Below the pieces are notes generated by a model, which did not search any database, was not told the origin of the DNA, and worked only from the letters and a program-made list of their open reading frames with translations. Both the position numbers and the translations under genes were made by a program. A stretch of 53,513 nt of DNA, taken from NCBI GenBank assembly GCA_041946865.1, contig JBHGBF010000009.1, positions 1 to 53,513 on the forward strand, given 5' to 3'. Below, one piece after another: positions 41,639 to 50,084 of the stretch. This stretch comes from RPQK01 sp041946865 (lineage in GTDB: Bacteria > Acidobacteriota > UBA6911 > RPQK01). How positions within the stretch are numbered: the first letter of the stretch is position 1; the number at the start of each line of letters is the position of its first letter.

Positions 41639-41983
41639 TTATTCCACCAGCAATCGAATGAGGCCGGCGTATCGAGACGCGTTCGAGGAGAGTTTGATCG
41701 TTTTGGCCGGAAGCAAGTCTTTCAGGAGCTGAGTCAGCCAGTCCCGGGAGGTTTCAAGCGACGCAAAGGTCAGGGACAGCCGATCTCCGTCTTCCGTGAC
41801 CTGGTAGCCGGAGAGAACCGCGTAAATGGGTTCCGTCTCTCCACGCAGCAGGAACTCTCCTCGCACTTCGCGAGCGGACGAATCAATACTGAGACCCAGA
41901 ATCTGTCCGTAGTTTTCAATCTTCGAGCGCAGCAGCTGTGTCGCCGTCCAGGCAACGGCCTGGTCCTTGATTCTTCGAATCAT
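41639..41983 (-). CDS. small hypothetical protein
   Basis: 114 residues, apparently cytoplasmic, alpha/beta composition (ENYGQILGLSIDSSAREVRG, AVLSGYQVTEDGDRLSLTFA, TIKLSSNASRYAGLIRLLVE). No family recognised. The repeated beta-like strands with a final helix could be a lipid- or ligand-binding fold, but there is no motif to support it. It follows the small peptide gene convergently by 27 bases. Codon use looks coding. Confidence 0.6.
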   Translation of the reverse strand: MIRRIKDQAVAWTATQLLRSKIENYGQILGLSIDSSAREVRGEFLLRGETEPIYAVLSGYQVTEDGDRLSLTFASLETSRDWLTQLLKDLLPAKTIKLSSNASRYAGLIRLLVE

Positions 41984-42046
41984 TCATTCTCCCGGCTTCT
42001 TCCATTGTCGCACGGGAAAAACCGGGAGTGGCCCCAAGGGGTTGCC

Positions 42047-43048
42047 TCATCCCGCTGCGTAGTAGCCCTGGCGGGCGCGGACGCGCAGATCGTGCCTGCC
42101 TGGAACGCTTACGGTGATTCTTCGGAACTCTTCGCCACGCGTTTCCCCTCGGGATGAATAGTAACCGAGCAGGTATTGCGCCTGCAGGTCGCCGGCGATC
42201 AGCCGATAAATCGAGGGGAGCTCGGACCAGTCATCCGGCAGATAAGCCGACCCGCCCGTCTGGTTGGCCAGAAACTGCAATGCTTCCTGTCCGCGCCGGC
42301 TGATGATGTTCATCCTGATCGAGGCAGCAGCGGGGTTGATCGAGTAGAAAAGGCAATCAGCCTGCTGAAGCTCCCGAAGAGCGGAGTCAAGCCCATGCGC
42401 CTGGCTGTAATTGTCCTCACCGTCCGAGATTGCGACTTGAACGCGGCGGGAAAAGGGCGAAGCAGTCTGTCTCAGGTACCTCGCTGCCGACACGAGCGTG
42501 TCGTAGAAGGCAGTCGCCTCCCGAGTCGGGGTCAGCGACATGAGGGCACTCACGGCCGCCGCGGCATCGTTGGTTCGCTGGCTGACGATCCGCGCCTCAG
42601 GACCAACCGTGAACAGGGTCACGAACTGTTGCAAACCGGCCACAGAGCGCACAAACTGCGACCCGGCTTCCTGTTCGAACCGGAAACGAGGCATCACACT
42701 GCCGGAAATATCGATGAGCAGAGCCAGCTCGACTGGCGACTGGCCGGGCTCCTGCATGTTTGCAATGGTCTGAGGGAGGCCGTCCTCCGTAACCCGGAAA
42801 TCTTCAATGGATAAATTTTTTACAGGTTTCTGATTGCTGTCGGTCACCGAGACCGGCACCAAGACCAGGTTAGACGAAACACGGATCGGCGCCGTCGAGG
42901 CGGTGACTGTCGGCGCTTGATCTCCCGCCGTCTGGCCTTTCCCGCCCGGTGGCTCGGGCGATTCTCCAAGGACACGCAGCACCAGAAGGGTGAGAATCAC
43001 CGGGATCAGATAAAGGAACCTGACAGCGACTTTGTTTGGAATGAGCAT
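42047..43048 (-). CDS. secreted VWA-domain protein, Acidobacteria-type
   Basis: 333 residues. Signal-anchor LYLIPVILTLLVLRVLG, then a beta-rich segment VSSNLVLVPVSVTDSNQKPV with SIEDFRVTEDGLPQTI, and a von Willebrand A domain with an intact MIDAS start (LLIDISGSVM), DGEDNYSQ, and a late QYLLGYYSS. This combination matches the VWFA-related family described from Acidobacteria (TIGR03436). It is likely extracytoplasmic and metal-dependent in binding, with unknown partner. The ATG at 43048 has TTGGGG upstream. The open frame extends to 43189, but that stretch is the hairpin repeat region. Confidence 0.88.
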   Translation of the reverse strand: MLIPNKVAVRFLYLIPVILTLLVLRVLGESPEPPGGKGQTAGDQAPTVTASTAPIRVSSNLVLVPVSVTDSNQKPVKNLSIEDFRVTEDGLPQTIANMQEPGQSPVELALLIDISGSVMPRFRFEQEAGSQFVRSVAGLQQFVTLFTVGPEARIVSQRTNDAAAAVSALMSLTPTREATAFYDTLVSAARYLRQTASPFSRRVQVAISDGEDNYSQAHGLDSALRELQQADCLFYSINPAAASIRMNIISRRGQEALQFLANQTGGSAYLPDDWSELPSIYRLIAGDLQAQYLLGYYSSRGETRGEEFRRITVSVPGRHDLRVRARQGYYAAG

Positions 43049-43065
43049 GGCGCGCCCCAAAAAAT

Positions 43066-43126
43066 AAGGGGGCAAGACTTCTGAGTCAGGAGGGGGGAAT
43101 TCCTGCCTCGCTGATCTTGCCCCCTT
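43066..43126. repeat. 60-bp hairpin repeat, copy 1
   Basis: Begins AAGGGGGCAAGAC and ends GATCTTGCCCCCTT, so the ends form a 12-bp stem. The interior AGGAGGGGGGAATTCCTG is purine-rich. Nearly identical to the copy at 43188. It lies in the leader of the VWA gene. Confidence 0.7.
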
Positions 43127-43187
43127 AGCCGCAAACGATCGTCCCGCTATCTGGAGACTGCTGGTCGATCGTTCGACTTTCCTCAAC

Positions 43188-43247
43188 AAGGGGGCAAGAC
43201 TTCTGAGTCAGGAGGGGGGAGTTCCTGCTCAATGATCTTGCCCCCTT
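43188..43247. repeat. 60-bp hairpin repeat, copy 2
   Basis: Same ends and interior as copy 1 with a few substitutions and one base shorter, 61 bases further on. Both copies are in the same orientation. The pair fills most of the 246-base gap between the OmpA-family and VWA genes. Confidence 0.7.
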
Positions 43248-43257
43248 GGCCCGCGAG

Positions 43258-43285
43258 CGATTGGTGGTCACCCGATCACCAATCG
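43258..43285 (-). terminator. hairpin downstream of the OmpA-family gene
   Basis: CGATTGGTGGTC (43258-43269) pairs with GATCACCAATCG (43274-43285) apart from one G-T pair, with a 4-base loop, nine bases past the stop codon. There is no T-tract, so its role as terminator is tentative. Confidence 0.45.
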
Positions 43286-43294
43286 GTCATTTCA

Positions 43295-44626
43295 TCAGTC
43301 CTGTTCCTCCGTTCTGTTCTTCGTCCCAGTGGTTCCAGTGTTCGCATTGCCGCTCTCGTTTGACGGCTGTCCGAACTGTCCCTGGGTCTGGTTGTTCTGC
43401 AGGTTGTTGCCCTGCGTGCCAGTCTCGGAAGTACTGGTGGTGGGCTGCATTCCCGCCGTCACGTTCTGGATGCCACGGTTAATAAGCACTCGGATTTCCA
43501 CCCGGCGGTTCTGTTGGCGCCCGGTGCGGGTGCTGTTATCGGCCAGAGGCTGGAGCTCTCCGAACCCGTACGGTGTGATGATCCGCCGCAAGGGGACGTT
43601 GTGCTCTTCAGCCAGGTAGCGAACCACGGCGTCAGCGCGGTTCTGGCTGAGACGGCGGTTGTAGTTGGCACTGCCGTCCGCGGACGCAAAGCCGACAACC
43701 TCGATCATGTATCCTTTTTCGTTCGCCGCCTGCTGAGCTATCTGGTCCAGATGCTGCTTCGCTTCAGGGCTCAGCTTATAGCTGTCGACCTTGAAGTTGA
43801 CGACCGCGCTGTGCTTGATGTCGAAATTGTCCAGGGACACGATTCTATCGTTCGCCGCTCGAACGCCGGCATTCGCTTCGTTGGCAGAGCTCTGGGCCTG
43901 GCCAGCGGCGTTCATCGCCTTGTCAGCGGTCTCCTGAGCCGCCACGGCGCCGCCTCGTGCGGCGTTACTGACAGCATTCAGCTCGTTAAGCTGACCGGAC
44001 ATCCTCTCGGCATTCTGCTGGGTCTCGGCGAGCTCACGTTCCACCGGATTGACTCGCGTTTCGATCGCCATGGCTGTGCGCAAGCCGTCCTGGGTGAGCT
44101 TGATCTCGTCGGCCAGAACATGCCCGGAGCTGTCGGCTCGTCCCTTGACTTCGACTTCGAGGCCCGGAAGCAGGTTCGTCACCGCAAACGTTTTCGCGCC
44201 ACGGAACGGGTTGCGCTTCTTCTCTTTGACTTTAGTCTGATCGTTGATACCGACGACAACTGTCTGGTTGCCATTCGTGAGGATCGTGACAGTGTCCGCG
44301 TCACGGGAAACAACGTTTCCTTCGATCTCATACTTCTCGCCGGCAATGTAAGTCGTAGATCCGGCCGTCTGGACATTGCTCGAGCCAGGCTGGCCCTGTG
44401 TCGTCGACCGGTCGGTAGTGCTTTGCGTGTTCGATGTATCAGTGCTGGACTGGGACTGGCTCGAACTCGAGTCTCGTTGCTGCTGACCTTGCGTCATCGC
44501 CGGGTCGTTACCAGGTCTGTCTGGCTGCTGGGCAGATGGATCCTGCGCCAGAACCGGAACGGCGAGGAGAAGTGTGATCAACCCTGACGCCAGGGCTGCT
44601 TGTACCGTCTTCTTCGAAGATGTCAT
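43295..44626 (-). CDS. OmpA-family outer-membrane protein with N-terminal DUF5666-like domain
   Basis: 443 residues. Signal peptide (LASGLITLLLAVPVLAQ), then a Gln/Ser/Thr-rich low-complexity stretch (about 30-90), a small beta domain (YEIEGNVVSRDADTVTILT, AVTNLLPGLEVEVKGR) like DUF5666/DUF5667 modules, an Ala-rich coiled segment (about 195-265), and a C-terminal OmpA peptidoglycan-binding domain (IEVVGFASADGSANYNRRLS, QNRADAVVRYL, GRQQNRRVEIRV). A second Asn/Gln/Thr-rich tail follows. It probably anchors the envelope to peptidoglycan. It is divergent from the NtrC-type regulator. Confidence 0.88.
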   Translation of the reverse strand: MTSSKKTVQAALASGLITLLLAVPVLAQDPSAQQPDRPGNDPAMTQGQQQRDSSSSQSQSSTDTSNTQSTTDRSTTQGQPGSSNVQTAGSTTYIAGEKYEIEGNVVSRDADTVTILTNGNQTVVVGINDQTKVKEKKRNPFRGAKTFAVTNLLPGLEVEVKGRADSSGHVLADEIKLTQDGLRTAMAIETRVNPVERELAETQQNAERMSGQLNELNAVSNAARGGAVAAQETADKAMNAAGQAQSSANEANAGVRAANDRIVSLDNFDIKHSAVVNFKVDSYKLSPEAKQHLDQIAQQAANEKGYMIEVVGFASADGSANYNRRLSQNRADAVVRYLAEEHNVPLRRIITPYGFGELQPLADNSTRTGRQQNRRVEIRVLINRGIQNVTAGMQPTTSTSETGTQGNNLQNNQTQGQFGQPSNESGNANTGTTGTKNRTEEQD

Positions 44627-44867
44627 GGAAAACCTCCCTTATCTCTCGGTTGTCGTTTTGACTTTCGCAACTAAGTAAGAATGCCGTCTTGTCACGTCTA
44701 CCGCATTCAGCAACTCCTGTGCCACTCGCTGCCGAAACCGGGAAGAGGCCGAAAATGCTTGTTCTCCGACATTCTGAAGAAAACGACGAAGTCAAGAGGT
44801 AGAGGATTCTAAGGGAAAAATTCCCGGATTCGTCTCTTGCCAGTGAGTCGGACGGTCTGCTTGCGCG

Positions 44868-44873
44868 TATAAT
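44868..44873 (+). promoter_or_regulatory. TATAAT -10 box upstream of the NtrC-type regulator
   Basis: Consensus TATAAT, but no convincing -35 at 16-18 bases. Transcription from near 44880 would give a leader of roughly 195 bases to the TTG start. The rest of the 449-base gap (44627-45075) holds a GGGAA-AAA-TTCCC hairpin near 44812 and the inverted repeat at 44886. Confidence 0.4.
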
Positions 44874-44885
44874 ATATCGGTAAGA

Positions 44886-45030
44886 CGTACCAGACTGCAT
44901 GACGGGCGATCGTCGGTCATCGAGGCCGCCGCCCGGCGTCCGGCGGGCTCTCAAGCCGCTCGGCGCGGACGCGGGGGGCATTGAGGCGCAAGAACTCCCA
45001 TCCACCGGTAGTGGTGGTCAGTCTGGTACG
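44886..45030. repeat. 12-bp perfect inverted repeat spanning the regulator's leader
   Basis: CGTACCAGACTG (44886-44897) and CAGTCTGGTACG (45019-45030) are exact complements 121 bases apart. They could close a large RNA loop just upstream of the regulator start, or be two half-sites for one binding protein. Confidence 0.45.
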
Positions 45031-45075
45031 GCTTCTGCCAGCAGGAGCCTGCAGTCTCGACTCTTGAGGGGGATT

Positions 45076-46434
45076 TTGAACAATCGTACCAAAGTTCTGG
45101 TCGTCGATGACGAGACAGCTCTGAGAGAAGTTCTGGGCATGCGTCTCGAAGACTGGGGATTCGACGTTCGCCTGGCGTCTGACGGCTCTCAGGCCAAGGA
45201 CATCGTCGAATCTTACGAACCGGATATCGTCATCTCCGACGCCGTCATGCCCGAGATTTCCGGCATCGAGCTGCTGAAGAACCTTAAAGAAGGCGATGCC
45301 ACCCGCCCCGTGATTCTGATAACGGCTCACGGCAGTGTCGATATGGCCGTCGAGGCGATGAAGCAGGGGGCGCGAGACTTCATCACCAAGCCCCTTGACT
45401 ACTCCAAGCTGAGGGCCGTACTCGGGGCCGCAGAGAGGGACCTCAAAGAGCGCCAGGCCGCGCGTAAGCTTGTCTCGCAGCTGGAGCGGGCGCCTGGCTT
45501 TATGGGCTTCGTCGGCACGAGCAAGCAGATGCGGGAGGTCTACGACCTGATCCGGGCCGTGGCCTCCAGCGACGCTTTTGTGCTGATCACCGGTGAAAGC
45601 GGTACCGGGAAAGAACTGGTCGCCCGCACGGTCCATAAACTCAGTTCCCGAGCCGAAGGCCCGTTCGTCGCCATCAATGCCTCAGCTATCCCGCATGAGC
45701 TGATGGAAAGCGAGATTTTCGGGCATGAAAAGGGGGCCTTCACCGGCGCCGTGGGAGTGCGGGCCGGGTGTTTCGAGCTGGCCAGCCAGGGGACACTGTT
45801 CCTGGACGAAATCGCCGAGATGCCTCTCGCCCTCCAGCCTAAGCTCCTGCGCGTTCTCGAGGACGGACGCGTCAGGCGGCTCGGAGGAAGGCAGGAGTTT
45901 GAATTCGACGTGCGAGTGGTTTCAGCAACCAACCGGGACCCGGCTAATGCCATCAAGGAGGGGAGCCTCAGGCAAGATCTTTTTTACAGGCTGGACGTCT
46001 TTACCATCCGACTGCCGGCCTTGCGCGATCGGCGCTCCGACATCCCGCTGTTGGCCCAATACTTCGTCAACGAATTCAACCGGAAACACGGGGCAGGAAT
46101 CGAAGGGCTGCGTGAGGAGACCCTCGGGATCCTCAAAGAATACAGCTGGCCGGGGAACGTCAGAGAGCTCCGCAATGTCATGGAGAGAGCCGTGATCCTG
46201 GCACGAGGCGAATGGATCGAACCAATGCACCTGCCCCCCTACATCCAGGATCCTTCGGCCGAGTCCACTTCGAAGATCGTGCTGCCGGTCACCGTCACTG
46301 CTGCAGAGGCGGAAAAAGAGCTGATCCTGCGGACCTTGGAACGGACTGGAAACAACAAGGCGGAGGCTGCTCGGCAATTGGAAATCGACGTCAAGACTAT
46401 TCGTAACAAACTCAAGTCGTACGGGTTGGAATAG
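45076..46434 (+). CDS. NtrC-family sigma-54-dependent response regulator
   Basis: 452 residues. Receiver (VLVVDDETALREVLGM; Asp55 in ISDAVMPEISG; TKPLDY), AAA+ domain with Walker A GESGTGKE (173-180), the sigma-54 contact loop GAFTGA (220-225) and Walker B TLFLDEI, and a C-terminal Fis-type helix-turn-helix (NKAEAARQLEIDVKTIRNKL). Activates sigma-54 promoters when phosphorylated, probably by the kinase encoded six bases later. I place the start at TTG 45076 after GAGGGGGATT, which gives the usual family length. The frame stays open to ATG 44899, but those 59 Arg/Pro/Ser-rich residues look non-coding. Confidence 0.92.
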   Translation: MNNRTKVLVVDDETALREVLGMRLEDWGFDVRLASDGSQAKDIVESYEPDIVISDAVMPEISGIELLKNLKEGDATRPVILITAHGSVDMAVEAMKQGARDFITKPLDYSKLRAVLGAAERDLKERQAARKLVSQLERAPGFMGFVGTSKQMREVYDLIRAVASSDAFVLITGESGTGKELVARTVHKLSSRAEGPFVAINASAIPHELMESEIFGHEKGAFTGAVGVRAGCFELASQGTLFLDEIAEMPLALQPKLLRVLEDGRVRRLGGRQEFEFDVRVVSATNRDPANAIKEGSLRQDLFYRLDVFTIRLPALRDRRSDIPLLAQYFVNEFNRKHGAGIEGLREETLGILKEYSWPGNVRELRNVMERAVILARGEWIEPMHLPPYIQDPSAESTSKIVLPVTVTAAEAEKELILRTLERTGNNKAEAARQLEIDVKTIRNKLKSYGLE

Positions 46435-46439
46435 GTTCC

Positions 46440-48005
46440 TTGAAGATATCCACGAAAATAATCCTCGGTTACTCCCTGCTGATCCTGGTCATGGTGGCCG
46501 CGCTCATCTATGAGCTGGCGCTTATGCACCAGATGCAGACTATCAACCGCAACCTCTCCGCCATGAAAACAAGAGAGACCGACTACTCCCTCCGAGTCCG
46601 AGACATCGGCCAGGTGATGGAGTTTACCGAAAGGCTTTACGCAACGAAGGACCCGGAATACGCCAGCCAGTTGAAATACCACTCCGACAACCTGACCGCA
46701 GATCTGGATCACGACCTGGAGAGGTTGAAGAACGACCAGGCGAATCAAGAGGAAAGAAAAGAGCTGGAGCGCTTTACCTCCCTTTGGAGGAGTTTCCTGC
46801 GCTCGGCTTCCGAGCAGGAAGCCTATTTTCCGGTGATAAGCAAAGAGGATTTCGACAGATGGCTCGAGAAGCAAGACAAATCGCTGGAAGCCCAGATGCA
46901 GCGGGTCCAAGCCGCGAACCGGGCGGCGATCAACGCGGAAGTGGAGCAGTCCGGCAAGGCCGGCCAGAAGGCGGAGTTTGTGTCGAAGGTGGCGGCAGCG
47001 GTGGCCGTCGTTTTGTGTTTCGTGATCTCGTTCGTGATCGTCCGCTCCATTTCGCACTCCCTCAAACGTCTGACATCCGGCGCCCGGGCCGTGGCCCAAG
47101 GAGAGTTCTCGTACCGGCTTGACGCTTCGGGGACCGACAACTTCTCACAGGTGGCTCGCGATTTCAACTTCATGGTCTCCAAGTTGGACGAACGCGAGCA
47201 GGTCAAGCGCGAGTATGTCTCCCACGTGTCGCACGAGCTTAAGGCACCTTTGGCGGCTATGCAGGAGACGGCGCGGCTGCTATTGGAGGGGATACCCGGG
47301 CCGGTCAATGAACGGCAGAAGCGATTGCTCGGCCTGGCCTTGGAGTGCGGGCAACGATTGTCCAGGACGATTATCAGCCTGCTCGATCTCTCCCGCATCG
47401 AGTCCGACGCTCTCGATTATGAGATCGAACGAACCGATTTGCGGGAAGTGATTCAGTCGGCCTCGAGAGAGTTCGAGGTCCAGTTGGCGAAAAATGGTCG
47501 CGCCCTGGAGCTTCACCTCCCACCAGATCCGCTTTACGCGGACTGTGACGGCGACCGGATCGGACAGATCATCTCGAACCTGATCGACAATGCTCTGAAG
47601 TTCTCCGCCGGTCCCGCCCCGATATCGATAAAAGCGCAGGTCGTCAAAGGGCTCCCGGAAAACCTCCCCGGTTCGTGGCGTTGCCGCCTGGATGGAGCTC
47701 ATCCGGATTATGCCCTGCTGCAGGTATCCGACCGCGGCCGGGGCGTCCCTGACGAACACAAAGAGCTCATTTTTGAGAAGTTCCACCAGGTGAAGTTCGA
47801 GAAGAAGATTGCCGGCCAGGGGGTCGGTCTGGGGCTCGTGATCTGCAAGAATATTGCAACGGCCCACCGGGGCGCCATCTGGGTCGGCGACAACGCCGGA
47901 GGCGGGAGCATTTTCTACATCCTGCTACCCGCGGCAAAGGCTCTTGCCGTCAGTCCGCAGGAACGAAGGCGGGCAGCCGAAGGCGTTCAGCCAGCACAAA
48001 CGTAA
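46440..48005 (+). CDS. membrane sensor histidine kinase partner of the NtrC-type regulator
   Basis: 521 residues. Membrane helix 1 (IILGYSLLILVMVAALIYEL), a helical extracytoplasmic four-helix-bundle-like domain (30-180), membrane helix 2 (VAAAVAVVLCFVISFVIV), HAMP, a HisKA site with His265 in VSHELKAPL, and a HATPase with NLIDNALKFS, SDRGRGVP and GVGLGLVICKN. The TTG start lies six bases after the regulator stop, so the pair is one operon. The signal is unknown. The last 56 bases overlap, on the opposite strand, the gene ending at 47950. Confidence 0.92.
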   Translation: MKISTKIILGYSLLILVMVAALIYELALMHQMQTINRNLSAMKTRETDYSLRVRDIGQVMEFTERLYATKDPEYASQLKYHSDNLTADLDHDLERLKNDQANQEERKELERFTSLWRSFLRSASEQEAYFPVISKEDFDRWLEKQDKSLEAQMQRVQAANRAAINAEVEQSGKAGQKAEFVSKVAAAVAVVLCFVISFVIVRSISHSLKRLTSGARAVAQGEFSYRLDASGTDNFSQVARDFNFMVSKLDEREQVKREYVSHVSHELKAPLAAMQETARLLLEGIPGPVNERQKRLLGLALECGQRLSRTIISLLDLSRIESDALDYEIERTDLREVIQSASREFEVQLAKNGRALELHLPPDPLYADCDGDRIGQIISNLIDNALKFSAGPAPISIKAQVVKGLPENLPGSWRCRLDGAHPDYALLQVSDRGRGVPDEHKELIFEKFHQVKFEKKIAGQGVGLGLVICKNIATAHRGAIWVGDNAGGGSIFYILLPAAKALAVSPQERRRAAEGVQPAQT

Positions 48006-48582
48006 GTCTCGTGTCCGGCTCATAAATCGTCGTTCCGCTATCGGCCCGGCCCGCTTCGTCCTCTATCGAGCCCTGGCTATAAGGGGAGAACTGTGGACCC
48101 TGGAGAAAGAGACGGTTTCGAGCGGAAGCGATACCGGCAGGCGTCGAGAGGGTCAGCGCCATACTCTGCAGTGGGAAAGCCTTCTCTCCTAGGACCACCT
48201 GCTCAAGAACCAGGCTCACCTGCGTCGAACTGGATCTCCGGGTATCTTCGGCCAGCCGAGTGATCCGGCCGATCACCCGGCTTCCCTGCGGAGCAAGCAA
48301 CTTCCCACCCTGCGCCACGTCCCGGTCGAGTTTGCCGACGAAAATATCTCCTGCCCGGTTCTTTTCGGTGATCCGCTCCTTAAGCCTGACATGCAGGCGT
48401 GTGCCTTTCGGCACTTCAAAGGTGGGCCGTACCCGGCCCGGACGCAGATGATCGAGGAGCGACTCTCCACCAGAGGCCGCGGCTTTCCGCTCGCCGGACG
48501 CCAATTGCAGAACGACGAAAATGAAGCCTGATAAGCCGATGATCAGCAAAAGCAGGCGAACTCGGCTCACTCTCATATCCAC
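47950..48582 (-). CDS. exported protein with TrbI/VirB10-like beta domain
   Basis: 210 residues. N-terminal membrane anchor (LLLLIIGLSGFIFVVLQLA), then VPKGTRLHVRLKERITEKNR, AGDIFVGKLDRDV, GSRVIGRITRLAED and VSLVLEQVVLGEKAFPLQSM, which resemble the VirB10/TrbI beta-barrel core (tolerant of low identity). No conjugation genes are nearby, so it is probably a stand-alone envelope protein of unknown role. Its 3' end overlaps the histidine kinase by 56 bases antisense; both frames look coding. Confidence 0.68.
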   Translation of the reverse strand: MDMRVSRVRLLLLIIGLSGFIFVVLQLASGERKAAASGGESLLDHLRPGRVRPTFEVPKGTRLHVRLKERITEKNRAGDIFVGKLDRDVAQGGKLLAPQGSRVIGRITRLAEDTRRSSSTQVSLVLEQVVLGEKAFPLQSMALTLSTPAGIASARNRLFLQGPQFSPYSQGSIEDEAGRADSGTTIYEPDTRLTFVLAERLRLPAFVPAD

Positions 48583-48720
48583 AGGTTAAGCAAAAAGTGT
48601 GCCATCGGCTTTGCGACTGTCCGGCGTACGCGAGTTTTCGGCGGTTTCCGGGAAAAAATTCCTGATTTTCGGTTCACACCTACGGTCGGTTCAGAATTGC
48701 TCTGACAAGCGGGAAAATAT

Positions 48721-48780
48721 GGACCGACACAGACGAAGATGCTGGCCAGCGCCAGCGCCGCGTTTGTCCGTGTCGGTTCC
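48721..48780 (+). promoter_or_regulatory. strong hairpin upstream of the AI-2E family gene
   Basis: GGACCGACACAGACGAA (48721-48737) pairs with TTTGTCCGTGTCGGTTCC (48763-48780) with a bulge and one mismatch, and the loop can pair again (GCTGGCCAGC). TAGAAT at 48791-48796 could be a -10 box downstream of it, leaving a leader of about 17-20 bases. Confidence 0.4.
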
Positions 48781-48819
48781 GGGAATCGCGTAGAATTGAA
48801 TAAAGATTCCTTCCTGGAT

Positions 48820-49896
48820 ATGAATAATTTCGACGACACGGCGAACCTGGTCAGGAGTCCGACCCACCGCTCGATGATAATCACAGGGCTCTTTATCCTG
48901 GCGCTCTTCTATACGCTGTACCTCGCACGCGACTTATTTCTCCCAATTGTACTGGCTGTCCTGCTCCACTTTCTGCTTCGACCGGCGGTCCGAATCCTGA
49001 GGAAGGCCCGGGTTCCTGAGCAGGTCGGCGCCGGCCTTATCCTGGCCGTCCTGATCTCGGCTTTTGGCTTAGCGTTCTACGAGCTCTCCGGGCCGGCAAG
49101 CGACTGGTTGGCCCAGGCGCCGCCCATCCTCAAAAAGATCGAGAACGAAGTCAGGCAATGGCGAGGCCCCGTTCAGCAGGTCAGGAGGGCCGCCGACCAG
49201 GTGGAGCGGATCACGGATATGGAGACACGCGCGAAGGCACCGGAAGTCCAGCTTCGCCAGCCGGACCTGAGCGAAACGCTGTTTGCCGGGACGCGGGCAG
49301 TTGCGGCAACGCTGGTCGTGATGATCCTGTTGCTGTACTTCCTGCTTGCATCCGGTGATCTTTTCCTCGAGAAGGCTGTCAGAATCTTGCCCACCCTGAC
49401 CGATAAGAAACGGGCGGTCGGCATTGCCAACAATATGGAGGAGCATATTTCCCGGTACCTGCTCCTGGTGACGGCGATCAATGCTGGACTGGGTGTGGCT
49501 GAAGGATTCGCGATGCTCCTCCTCGGCATGCCCAATCCCGCCCTCTGGGGCGTGATGGCCGCAGTCCTTAATTTCGTTCCTTACCTGGGCGCGCTGACCG
49601 GCAGTGTGACCGTTGGAGTAGCCGGCTATGTTCACAGCGGCGATCTCGCGTGGGCCTTTATCGTTGGTGCGGTCTATTTCGGGATCACAGCAATTGAAGG
49701 TGGCTTTGTCACACCCATGCTGCTTGCACGCGGGCTCACTCTCAACCCGGTGGTCCTGCTGGTAGGAATTATCTTCTGGGGTTGGCTGTGGGGAATCCCG
49801 GGGACCCTGCTCGCCGTGCCGCTCATGTCATCGATCAAGATCTTCTGCGATCACATTGAACCGCTTGCGCCCTTCGGCGAGTTCCTCGGAAGGTGA
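48820..49896 (+). CDS. AI-2E/PerM family permease
   Basis: 358 residues, multi-pass inner-membrane protein. The two early helices (MIITGLFILALFYTLYLARD, LFLPIVLAVLLHFLLRP), a helical linker (APPILKKIENEVRQWRG), and the C-terminal cluster with LGMPNPALWGVMAAVLNFVP, LGALTGSVTVGV and NPVVLLVGIIFWGWLWGIPG identify the family. Members include TqsA and Na+/H+-type transporters, and the substrate cannot be inferred. ATG 48820 is chosen for family length; the frame is open to 48739 across a hairpin. No close operon partner. Confidence 0.88.
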   Translation: MNNFDDTANLVRSPTHRSMIITGLFILALFYTLYLARDLFLPIVLAVLLHFLLRPAVRILRKARVPEQVGAGLILAVLISAFGLAFYELSGPASDWLAQAPPILKKIENEVRQWRGPVQQVRRAADQVERITDMETRAKAPEVQLRQPDLSETLFAGTRAVAATLVVMILLLYFLLASGDLFLEKAVRILPTLTDKKRAVGIANNMEEHISRYLLLVTAINAGLGVAEGFAMLLLGMPNPALWGVMAAVLNFVPYLGALTGSVTVGVAGYVHSGDLAWAFIVGAVYFGITAIEGGFVTPMLLARGLTLNPVVLLVGIIFWGWLWGIPGTLLAVPLMSSIKIFCDHIEPLAPFGEFLGR

Positions 49897-49902
49897 GCCG
49901 AT

Positions 49903-49953
49903 CCGTTCGTAGTTTCGCCTTGAGGCGGGCTTTTCAGAGCCAACTACGAACGG
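49903..49953. repeat. GTAGT-CCGCC palindromic repeat, copy 3
   Basis: Perfect 12-bp arms CCGTTCGTAGTT (49903-49914) and AACTACGAACGG (49942-49953) enclose TCGCCTTGAGGCGGGCTTTT. The core is shared with 8042 and 20513. It lies seven bases past the permease stop, between convergent genes. Confidence 0.6.
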
Positions 49954-49956
49954 ACT

Positions 49957-49995
49957 GCGGAACACCGCTCGTCCAAGGACCTCTTTCAACACCCT
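49957..49995. repeat. AGGACC-TTTCAACACCCTC element, copy B
   Basis: GCGGAACACCGCT followed by AAGGACCTCTTTCAACACCC matches the element at 33750-33790. It directly follows GTAGT-CCGCC copy 3, so the two element types can sit side by side. The remaining sequence to 50084 shows no gene. Confidence 0.5.
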
Positions 49996-50084
49996 CGCAA
50001 CTCTCGGCAAGGCGGAGGCGTGCGAGCGACGTAGCCGGGGGTGGAAGCCCGTCTTTCAGGATGACACCCCCGGAAACAAAGCGT

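Noticed and set aside
43066..43247. CRISPR array
   Set aside because: Only two 60-bp copies with a single 61-base gap, each self-palindromic throughout, and no cas genes nearby.
47950..48582. Conjugation (VirB10) component
   Set aside because: No other type IV secretion gene is nearby, the protein is short, and the similarity is limited to the beta core.
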